A DNA stretch of 64,000 nucleotides from positions 620,001 through 684,000 of the forward strand of contig JBLWGC010000230.1 of assembly GCA_048772705.1 (NCBI GenBank). The letters are read 5' to 3'. The notes beneath the pieces were generated by a model, which searched no databases, was not told the origin of the DNA, and saw nothing but the letters and a program-made list of their open reading frames with translations. This document shows, one piece after another, positions 39,301-48,715 of the stretch (positions within the stretch are counted from its first letter, which is position 1; each line of letters starts with the position of its first letter). The position numbers and the translations under genes were made by a program. The stretch comes from Leidyana gryllorum EB-2025a. Taxonomy: Eukaryota; Apicomplexa.

Positions 39301-42211
39301 GTAATGACTTCAATACGTCCTTTTTGACGCGTCTGAGTACGACTTCTCGCAGTTCACGTTCCATTTGATTGAGTTGTCGAGCCTTGAGTTCGCCGACGGA
39401 ATCAGTTTTCTCGATTTCGGAGTACTTTTGTTGGAAGAGCGGTAGGCTGTTGTAGATGGACGGGTTCATGAAGTGCAGGAGAGACCAGAGTTCTTCCAGA
39501 TTATTGTGCAATGGCGTTCCAGAGAGGAGTAGTTTGTATCGTGGACGGAATAAGCAGAGCTCCTTAAAGCGTTTGGATTCCCGATTTTTCAGTTGATGAG
39601 CTTCGTCTACAGCCATAAAGTACCAAGGAATGGCTCGAAGAAACTCGAGATCTTCGGGGCATTGTAGAATTGAAGTGGTGGTGATAACAACGTCGCATCG
39701 ATATCGAACACGTTTGGCGATAACTTGTTTTAGATTTTGTGTGTTCATCGAAGTCAGGCGGCCTCGAGGTTGCACAAAGGCCTCATAGGCTGTGCGGGAC
39801 ATACTGGAGGCCTGGACGATCTTCATTTCCTCGCGCCGGACAACCTCTCTGGCAGCTGGGTTCCCATGATGAAGAATAACATTGAGATTAGGAAGCCACT
39901 GCTGGAATTCCTGAAGCCAATTATCCATCGTTGACTGTGGTACAACGATGAGGAAGGGTCCAGCGACCTTCTCGGCGTATGCCATGTGACCCACAACACT
40001 GATTGTTTGAGCGGTCTTGCCGAGGCCCATCTCATCGGCAAGGAGGACGGACAAATCTTTCTTCATTCTGCTGATGATCCAATTGACTCCAGTAATCTGA
40101 TAGTCACGTAGCTGCATCTGCTTGTCCCCACCGAGGTAAGGGGGTGTGCCGTTGTATGGCTCAAATGACGTCTCCGATAAATCATGCTGATTGAGTGGAT
40201 TGTCGCAACTCAAAGACCCACAGATACGACTCTCTCTCAAGCGATAAGCCTCGATCATGTGACCAAAGTTGTTCTCCTGTAGAAAACCTTCCGTCTCCCA
40301 CGTACACTGATCGTACGGACAACTTGTCCACTTCACCAGATACACCGTTACCAAAGAAGAAGGTCCACCAGCGCTATTAACGTCGGCATATGTAGCCGCA
40401 GAAGGCGAGGCACCTGCCGCACCCGGCGGCATTAACCCGCCACCCAAACCGTCAGCGTCACCCCCTTCTCCCATAACATGATGCATGCCATCTCCTGTGA
40501 TCAAATCTGATGCAGAAGCGGAAGGCATCACATCGTCAGTACCCTGCGGAGTCAATGGGGGCGCCGGAACCAATGTATGCGTCACGATACGCTCCGGTAT
40601 CAACGCGTCCTGGTCAAGTTGCCGCTGCAACTCTAAGGCAATCACCATTTGCTCAACTTCATCTTCACTCATGTGCAACTTTTGAGCCTCCATCTCCGCT
40701 TGCTTCTTGATATAGTTTGTAATTTTCTTGATCCCCGCAACGTTCAGCGCCTGACAGTGCTCCAACGTCATCGCGGTGTTGTGTAAATGACTTTTTCCGG
40801 TCCACTTTATGATGAAACGACGCTCAATTCGACAACCCTCCGGTGCTGTCACAACAGGCGCTGGCGCCGTCACAGCCGCACCCCCAGGAGATGCAGCTCC
40901 GCTGTTGCTCAACGGGATCTCATCTCCAGTTATCGAATCAATAGCCACGTCCACATGACCAACCACCTTGTCCACGCCCAGTGTAGACGGACCAGTCGCC
41001 GACGGAACATCCAAAACACACACAGCTCTCTTCCGTGTTGATACCGGCGCCAAATCTTCTTCGTCCGCTACCGCCTCGTCCGCTTCATCCTCGTCCACTC
41101 CACTGTACACTGCGTCGTCTTCATCCATCCATGAACCTCGCCGACGAGCCGAACGCCGTCGACTCTTGGTTGTCGTAGTCCGCTGACTCCGACTCCCCAC
41201 TGCACTCAATAACTCCGAATCTACGTCAGAAGTCCAAGCAGCATCGTCACCGTCGTCACTGCTCAAGCGCTCATTCACCCAGTCAGCGTCAGCGTCTCCT
41301 CCACCAGACTGCCGTGACCCTCCCACACGACGACGTTTTGTCGCACGGGTTGGAGACTCGCTGACAGCCTCGTCGGCCCACGCCCAACTACTGTTGGTCG
41401 CTGCTCGACGACTGGGCCGGGTTCCTCCCGTGTATGAGCTGCTCTCAGACGCCGCCGCAGCTGCTGCCGTGTCCTTTCGCACACGTGTGCGACGCGTGCT
41501 GCCGCCCTTCGCGCCACTTTTACGATTGCCACGCGGATTATAGTCGTCGTCGTCATCCGCTGCGATAGATTCCTCCGTCAACTGCGCCGGCGGTGCCGAC
41601 TGCGGGTAAGGCGAAGCTTCACTCAGAGCGGGTGATGCCAATTGTGCTGCCGCAGCCGGATACCCGGATCGTGGCGGCGGTTTACGTGCCTTTCGCGATC
41701 GTTGCTCAGGAGGTGCTGCTGCTGCCGCCGCAGCAGCCGCCATTCGACTTCGTAGCATATTGGACATGGCCATTGTCGCAGCCATATGTTGCTGTGGGTG
41801 ATGATACCCAGGCGGCGCTCCCATGGAATAGGCTCCTGGTGGTGGGGCTTGTGCCGTTGGAGGAGCTCCATATCCAGTATGAGAAGGTGGCGCAGCTGCG
41901 TACTGTGGTTGCATCTGGTAACGACGATACATTTCCATCATTGCTGGTGACGGATGATAAGCCGCCGCGGGCGCTTGCGACCTATTCATCGCAGCGACCA
42001 TCTGTTGCGTGATGTACATCTGTTGCATTGGTGTGCTCAGCTTGGGTGCCGCCGCTCCGTAGGCTGGATTAGCGGACGGCACATATTGGCCGGCAGGTGG
42101 GGTCGGTTGGCCGCCGCCGGCTGTCGTTTGGGGGCCACCAGGAGGAGGAGGATAGTTGTACATTGCCGCGTTAGTGTCGCTGCTGCTGTTTCCGGCCGAC
42201 AGCTGTTGCAT
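36306..42211 (-). CDS. CHD1-type chromodomain helicase (chromatin remodeller), 3 exons
   Basis: Exons 42211-38939, 38887-38652 and 38463-36306, giving 1888 aa. Introns are 51 and 188 nt. The N-terminal ~430 residues are Pro/Gln/Ala-rich and then Ser/acidic. Tandem chromodomains are at about 460 ([17 protein letters not shown]) and 625 ([17 protein letters not shown]). The SNF2 ATPase starts at about 700 ([12 protein letters not shown]), with [13 protein letters not shown] at about 727 and VDEAH at about 866. The helicase C-terminal lobe has [23 protein letters not shown] and [12 protein letters not shown] (exon 2). Exon 3 resumes [25 protein letters not shown], the typical CHD1 continuation, then a long acidic, Ser- and Ala-rich tail. 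It slides nucleosomes at active genes in other eukaryotes. The second chromodomain keeps the usual Trp residues. The nuclear role is inferred from the family. Confidence 0.95.
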
Positions 42212-42349
42212 CCCTTAGCATACCTATCATCAGAAAGGTTTGTCCCAAACAAATTTGAACTTCCCCTTACCCACAGCGATCTTGCAGCTCCCCTGCAACC
42301 AGAAATTTGCCAGAAAAAACGCTGCAAAATTTCCAATTTCTCTATTAGA

Positions 42350-44108
42350 TTAACCCTTTATCACAGCAACTGGACGCAGCTTGACGCACTTGGCGGAGAT
42401 CCCGGCATCATGGCATGTCTAGAGACAGATTATTAGCCTTCGCACACCTCCACACTCACCTGAACGACCTCCGTGACGTCCTTGTAGCTCTCCGGAGCTT
42501 CTTCCATGATGAGTTTTGGGCTGGCCACTCTGACACTGATGCCCTGATCACTCAGCTTGTTCAACACTGTCTGATAGTCCAACATGTTCCTGCTCTTGTT
42601 TCTGCTCAGAGCCCGTCCTGCTCCATGGCATGTAGATCCCCAGGTTTCCTTGAAGCCTCTTTCGGTACCCAACAGTACGTAGGAATTAGTACCCATTGTG
42701 CCTCCGATCAAAACGGGCTGTCCGATTCCCTGATAATCCACAGGAATCAACGGATGGAAAGCCGGGAAAGCTCGAGTGGATCCTTTGCGATGGAGCAACA
42801 GTGGTGTCGGCTTCCCATCAACTTGATGTGTCTCAATCTTTGCAATGTTGTGCGATACATCATAGATTACATTCATATCCAAGTCGTCCGCACTTTGCTT
42901 CATGACGTTCCCAAACGCTTGACGCACCAAAAATGTCATTGATTGTCTGCAGGTTACACCATCGATGGGCGGAATGTTCCCAAGGGAGACAACACCAGAA
43001 AGTCCAAAGGCACGACACATCATCACACACACGAACTTAGGAGACATACCGATTCACCCAGGCATAATTGGCAGCAGCGGCCATCGCCTTCAAGTAGTCT
43101 TGGCCTTCTTGAGACCCGATACGAGCACAGGCCAATTGTTTGTCATTGGTGCGGATTCCATCCCGCCCCATCGCTTTCTCCATTTGGACTAAAGCGTCCG
43201 TGGCCACCTGGTGTCCCAACCCTCTGCTGCCCGAATGGATCATAACACACACTTGATCTTTCTGGTCAATGCCCATCCGCTTTGCTCCCGCCTTGTCAAA
43301 GATCTCTTCAACAACCTGTTTTCGTCCACAAGTCATAGTATCTTGCTGAACCTTTGCTCACCTGAATCTCAGCATAATGATTCCCGGCCCCCAGTGTTCC
43401 CATCTGAGGCAGTCCGCGCTTCTTGGCGCGAGAGCTGACCTTGGTGGGATCTGCTTGAAGCATACGCCCGTACTCCTCGCAGTGCTCCTTGTCCTCAGCC
43501 CACGCGTACCCTTCCCGCAGGGACCAATCCATCCCCAACTGGAGAGCTTCCTCGAGGTCTGAAGGTTAGTCACATCGTCACTATCACGAAAGTGCTTCAC
43601 CTTGAGCCCGACACGGGATGATTCCTTGACTGCCCACTCCCACGGGTATATAATTGAAGAGTGACTGAGCCAATGCCTCTTTGACAGGCAGAATATCGGC
43701 CAGCGTCAAATTTGTTCGTAATAATCGGACGCCGCAATTAATGTCAAAGCCCACACCGCCTGGTGATACGATTGACTCTGGTTTAGTCATATCGAATGCT
43801 GCGACGTTCCCGATGGCGAATCCATACCCAGCGTGTACGTCCGGCAGACCAATTGATTTGTGCACGATGCCCGGCAGCCCAGCAACGTTAGCGATCTGCT
43901 TCATGGCCGGAAGAAACCCACCGGCGTTGCCCGTACGTTGCCGACAGAAGTTCTGTAGCTCATCGAACATCAACTTCTCCAGGGTCCCGTTGACATAAAA
44001 GTAGCCTGGTACTTTCATGTTCTCAACGAAGCCCGGATCAATCCGGTATCGATTCACCCCATCTGGCTTGATGTACTGGCATTCTTGGTCGAAGTTCCTC
44101 ACGACCAT
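42350..44108 (-). CDS. rtcB: RNA-splicing ligase RtcB (HSPC117), 5 exons
   Basis: Exons 44108-43601, 43558-43362, 43315-43050, 42946-42460 and 42418-42350, giving 508 aa, the family length. Introns are 42, 46, 103 and 41 nt. RtcB joins RNA 2',3'-cyclic phosphate to 5'-OH ends in tRNA splicing and repair, using GTP and Mn2+. Metal and guanylate residues appear in [55 protein letters not shown] and [14 protein letters not shown] (the His here is the guanylated one in the family). The C-terminus [10 protein letters not shown] is standard and lies on the 69-bp last exon. The first ATG is at 44108; the frame upstream has no other ATG. It lies 138 bp ahead of the CHD1-like gene on the same strand. 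Confidence 0.97.
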
Positions 44109-44496
44109 GGTCAGCAGAATCAAAAAAATCGGTATTTAGACATTGATACATCATCCTAGTGGCGCTCTACAAAGGGGATAATGCATGGTCTGGTGTTTTA
44201 CTGCGTGGGAGTGACCGTTCCACGGTGCTTATGAGCCTACACTATGAATAATATCGGGAATACACATCCGATTGGGAATCTACATCCCAAGTCGGCAAAG
44301 CTGGGAGGACACGAATGTGTGTGCTGCGAGACGTGAACACTAGTCCGATGACTGTGGAAGGCAACACCGATAGTTTGGACTGAGTCTCACGAACTATGAA
44401 ACGAGTCGTTTCTACCCTTTTGAAAAAGTATAAGTGTTTACTTAATCTTTTGCGACGAGGCAGGATCTTCCATTGTCGGAGCATTGTAAGCACGAG

Positions 44497-45654
44497 ATGT
44501 CAGCTGCTCTCCAGCCATGGCGTGTGCGCGGTTTAGAGATGGCGAACCGGATCGTCGTCCCCCCTATGGGAACTTGGTTGGCTGATCCGGAGACGAACGA
44601 AGCCAACGACCAACATCTGGTGCATTACGGTGCTTTGGCGATGGGAGGCTCAGGGCTTCTCATTTTTGAAGCAGCTCCAGTGACATACAATGGACGCACA
44701 GGCCCGAACGACCTTGGTATCTATGATGAGAAGCATGTCGCTGGGCTGAAACGAATTAACGATTACATTCACAGGCATACTCGATGCAAGACAGCCATCC
44801 AGATCGGACACGCTGGCAGGAAAGGAACAATGATCGGATTCGGAACTCCCAAACCACAGCATCTGACACCGAACGAGAAGTTCGGTAGTGAGTGCGTGGG
44901 TCCTTCCCCGATACCTTTCAAGGAAGGAGTATACAATCCTCCTCGCGAGTTGACCATACAAGAGTTGGATGAGATGAAGGCGGCATTTGTGCTTGCTGCT
45001 CAACGCACAGTTGCGGCCGGATTCGACTCTTTGGAGCTTCACTGCGCCCATGGAATGCTCTTGAGTGCTTTTCTTACCCCGTCTTCCAATCAGAGGACCG
45101 ATGAGTACGGAGGCGATCTCGAAGGACGGATGCGATTCCCCTTGGAGGTGGTTGCGGCTGTCAGAGCAGTCATACCGGAGGACATGCCGCTGATTGTGAG
45201 AATCTCAGCGGAAGAGTGGAGTGAGGGTGGTTGGACCACCGAAGATTCCATTGTATTCGTCCAACGGTTGAAGGATTGTGGCACGGATATAGTTCACGTC
45301 AGCTCGGGTGGTATGAATTCCGCCCAAAACATACCGCGAGTGCCTCAATTCCAGATCCCGTTGGCGAAAGCCATCAAAGAAGCAGTTGACATTGAAGTCA
45401 TAGCAGTCGGTCAAGTGGAGAAGTTGGCTGATGCTTCTCGCTTTATTGAGGAGAAGTCAGCTGACGCAGTAGGTGTCGGTCGAGCACAACTTCGTGATCC
45501 ATATTGGCTCCGTCGCGAAACTCAGGAGCAGCAGATGCAGCCCTGGTTCCCACTATACCAGATAGGTGCTTATGCCTCACTTCGTAAAACTGGCAAATCT
45601 GCTGAAGAGATCCGCCAGGGCTCCACATCGACCAAACAAGCGGCCACTGCCTGA
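44497..45654 (+). CDS. Old-yellow-enzyme oxidoreductase (class III/YqjM-like), copy 1
   Basis: Single exon of 385 aa from ATG 44497 (an earlier TTG frame start is disregarded). An FMN-dependent ene-reductase TIM barrel: LLIFEAAPV, QIGHAGRKG, the substrate-binding pair in LHCAHGMLL, SNQRTDEYGGDLEGRMRFP, VHVSSGG and AVGVGRAQLRDPYWL. Compared with the paralogue at 62024 and bacterial YqjM, two active-site positions differ: the Cys of PMC is Gly here (PPMGTW), and the Tyr of HxxHGY is Met (HCAHGM). Class III enzymes use that Cys to tune FMN potential and the Tyr as proton donor, so substrate or activity may have shifted. The physiological substrate is unknown. It starts 388 bp from the divergent rtcB gene. 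Confidence 0.93.
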   Translation: MSAALQPWRVRGLEMANRIVVPPMGTWLADPETNEANDQHLVHYGALAMGGSGLLIFEAAPVTYNGRTGPNDLGIYDEKHVAGLKRINDYIHRHTRCKTAIQIGHAGRKGTMIGFGTPKPQHLTPNEKFGSECVGPSPIPFKEGVYNPPRELTIQELDEMKAAFVLAAQRTVAAGFDSLELHCAHGMLLSAFLTPSSNQRTDEYGGDLEGRMRFPLEVVAAVRAVIPEDMPLIVRISAEEWSEGGWTTEDSIVFVQRLKDCGTDIVHVSSGGMNSAQNIPRVPQFQIPLAKAIKEAVDIEVIAVGQVEKLADASRFIEEKSADAVGVGRAQLRDPYWLRRETQEQQMQPWFPLYQIGAYASLRKTGKSAEEIRQGSTSTKQAATA

Positions 45655-46218
45655 TCCCATTCTGTCCATCAATGACTTTGGAAGCAGCTCGAGGCTCTAC
45701 TTTTTGATCAGTTTTGTCAGTGATGCCTTGGGATTCAGCAACGTGTCCAAACATCTGTCCAAACATCTATATAACCTCCGCCGACCGTCAATCCAGCTTA
45801 GTACGACAATTTCGTACAACATTAACTGCTCACTTGGCAATTTCGACTCTTTGATACGGAGTCGAGCTGACTATTTCCGTCATTCAATGGGCAGCACACA
45901 CCATTTTCTGGTGGATAGTCAACCATTACTTTCCTCCATCTGCGCTGGCTACTAATTTCTTACGTCCTGCTCATCCACCCCCCCCTGGCCGGCTAGCCTG
46001 TCCCACCCGACGGCCCAAAACAGTCTGTGATGTACCCCGAGCCTCTCTTGCGTAGGTCCCTGTTATAGAATGCATTAGGCGTGACCATTTCCCATAGTAG
46101 TGTTTCTACTGTATAGTGACAAAATCAATCAAAGGGGTAGAGGCTCGAAAGCCAAAGACAAATAACATTGAAGTATGAAGAACACCTGCTATATCAGTCC
46201 TTCTTCTATTCGATAGGA
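45655..46218. other. Intergenic, nothing recognised
   Basis: 564 bp between the converging OYE copy 1 and the F-box-like gene. It contains a repeated CATCTGTCCAAACATCT-type doublet near 45750 but no supported gene. Confidence 0.6.
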
Positions 46219-48442
46219 CTACATGTATGAGCGGGGTGCTGACAGCCGCTGCCTGGATGGCTCACCAGCTTCGAATACGACACATCCAGTGTACGGTAGT
46301 TCGGCTTCGCGAATCGCATTTTGAATAGTTTGTTTGAATTCTGACCTCTGAGGTTCGGGAACATAATACATTGGGACTCCAGGGAACGATTTGGTCCATG
46401 GATCACTCTCATCACCTTCGGGCTCGCTTAATTGACCCGTCATCAACTCTGCTATATTTTGAGCAAAGTTGGGCGGAAAGTAGCGCAATCGGTGCCAGAA
46501 GATTCGTACGCGGCCCTCTTGCTTTCGGGCGAATTGATAAACATTCTGAATCTCGTGTGTATCCAACGGTTCGCTCGCAATCAGTACATACGCCAGGTGT
46601 TTCCGCCGGTTCTTCTCCGATTGAGCGGCTACACTCCAACGCATGAAATCGCGAGTCGTACTCGCAACCAGAATCACATTGCGATCTCGTTCTGTACATC
46701 CACCGCGCGCTGTTCGACATCCTATTACCGACATCAACTCGTCCAGCACAGTATTATTGCTGGCGTCACTACTGCGCACAAAGTCCCAACTCAACCCATG
46801 CCGACGTGGTAGTGGATTACACATATCCACTGCTTCTGCTCGTTTACGACTAGTTTGGGTGGTGTAGGGCTGGAACACCGCAATCGTGGCACCGATCGTA
46901 CGACCATTCATTCGAACAGCATTCGCAGACCGTGGACGGTGTCTTGGAGTCAATCCAGCATTCTCAAACGCGCGCGCAAACGCCTCACACTCCTCACAAC
47001 GGGTGTTCTCGAGGAAGTACCCTTCGTAGGGCAATCTGTCGCTGCAATGAAAAGATTAAATGATAACAGCACACACGGAGACACCGAACACACAAGTTGC
47101 AGTGATTGGCTTACTCAACATGTCTCCATACATAGTGGTCTGCGCACGGTCGCTTGGGCGACGGAGGTGGGTTTTCGCGACGTTGATCCGAGAGTAGTCG
47201 TCTTTCGGACGGGTGGCGGTAGCAACTTGGACTTGGGAGGTCTGGAATGGGTTGGCAAAGGGCAAGGTTACGGTTATCTCCAGAGGCAAAGTGAACCTTC
47301 TCAGAGCGCACCAGCGGCGAGCGCGCGAAGGAGCTGTCTGAGGAGAGGTAAGCGACCTGTGCCTTTTTAGGTACGCCGTCTAGGATGACGTTCTCCGATA
47401 CGACCATTCTCTTGAGGTTGGGACACGCCAAACGCATCCTTTTGGGGGCAACGTCGTTGTCTGGTAGATTGTAGAGTGCAAGCCATAAATCCTTGCAGTT
47501 GGGCATACACAGAAGTGGAGCCGCCGCATTATACCCTGTTAGGTATCTGGCATCACCAAGAGTGAGACTGAAGCGCTCAACGTTGCTCATAATGGTTGTG
47601 CCAGAGAATATAGAGGCAATGCAAGGGCTGAGTGCATAAGACGTGTGATAGTGCTCCGCTTGTATGATGATGGAGCGCGCCTTTTCGAGGCTGCGTGAGA
47701 CGAGTTTGCTAATGAGTGGATTTGTGTGGAGAAAGCAGTCGGCTCCAGCCATTGCATTCAAACAGAGCGGGTCTAAGACCAGCGTTTGCTTGATATAGCG
47801 CAGAAGGCTATAGGAAGCCTTTCCAGCTTTAATGATGTCGTAAAAGTTTAAGCATGGGAGAATGTGATACCACACATCCAAGGGAACGCGATGGAAGGGG
47901 GCAGCTCTCCGTCCACGTCCTGTTCGTCGCCGAGTCCCAGATTGACTTTCACGTGCGCTATAATCCCCGTAGTCATCGCCGTATTCATCGCCGTAGTCAT
48001 CGCCGTAGTCATCGCCGTAGTCATCGCCGTAGCCATATACTGAAGGGGTGGCGCTCGCTTGAGAGGAGTTGTAGCAATCTGAATATGAGTTGTAGTCTAG
48101 TGACCTGTAGTCTGATGGCTTGTAGCTAGCTGAGTATGTATAGCCGCCAGAACTGTATTGAGCCCCAGTTGTGCACCAGGTGTAACGTCGCCCATTCTTT
48201 GCACTGTCAGTAGTGCCATTGTATTTGGCATTGTAGTTGGAATTGACATATTTTTGGAGCCTTCCATTTGGTGTCCGCATTAAATCTACGTCTCGGGGGG
48301 TTGGCATTGGATCCGTGTATCTCGGAATTCGCAACACCTCTCGATCTCTCGGAGTTTGGCGTGCGCCCCTAATCAACGGACTTCGCATGGCCTCCATGTT
48401 GCGAGTAGCACAGCATTGTTGCGTACACTCTCTCTTACACAT
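46219..48442 (-). CDS. F-box-like protein with YGDD repeats (novel family 2, member 1), 2 exons
   Basis: Exons 48442-47115 and 47041-46219 join with a 73-nt intron (phase 2), giving 716 aa. The N-terminal 190 residues are low complexity: Ser/Tyr-rich, then a run of GDDYGDDYGD units, then RRRTGRGRRA. An F-box-like segment follows (FHRVPLDVWYHILPCLNFYD ... AGKASYSLLRYI), then leucine-rich, LRR-like sequence (NCKDLWLALYNLP, CPNLKRMVVSENV). Exon 2 has an unusual Cys-containing part and the block YFPPNFAQNIAELMTG, which aligns with the same 16-residue block in the four genes at 53-62 kb. If the F-box is real it would recruit a Skp1/cullin ubiquitin ligase; this is inference. It is divergent from the ankyrin gene. 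Confidence 0.75.
47967..48036. repeat. 12-bp coding tandem repeats (YGDD units)
   Basis: About six units of GCCGTAGTCATC on the plus strand, coding for (YGDD)n on the minus strand inside the F-box-like gene. One unit differs (YGDE). Array edges are approximate. Confidence 0.9.
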
Positions 48443-48526
48443 TCTTCTTTGATATCGAGCCACCAATCAAATGATGTTTGTACCAGATCGCAGCTGACAG
48501 ATTTTTAACGAATTATGCAAGCTGGA

Positions 48527-48600
48527 AACCCTAAGCCCTCAAACCCTGACACTGCTAAACCCTAAACCGCGGAACCCTAAACCCTAATTTCTTAACCCTC
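48527..48600. repeat. Degenerate telomere-like CCCTAAA tract
   Basis: About seven imperfect units of CCCTAA(A), with variants such as CCCTCAA and CCCTGAC, in the 273-bp gap between divergent genes at 48442 and 48716. The unit equals TTTAGGG on the other strand, the telomere type reported for several apicomplexans. Confidence 0.75.
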
Positions 48601-48715
48601 ACACACCAAGTGCCCACGTAGTACATCCCGATCCGCTGGGATTTTGAAGTGGTTTGACACAAAGCAGCTCGAGTTCATTGGTGGTAATACGGTCGCCAGG
48701 AGAACTTAATAGACA

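Noticed and set aside
38834-39304. Plus-strand frame of 155 codons opposite the CHD1-like helicase
   Set aside because: It is the complement of conserved helicase sequence and has no independent support.
47967-48036. CRISPR-like short repeats
   Set aside because: Units of 12 bp abut without spacers and encode YGDD in a long frame; this is a coding tandem repeat.
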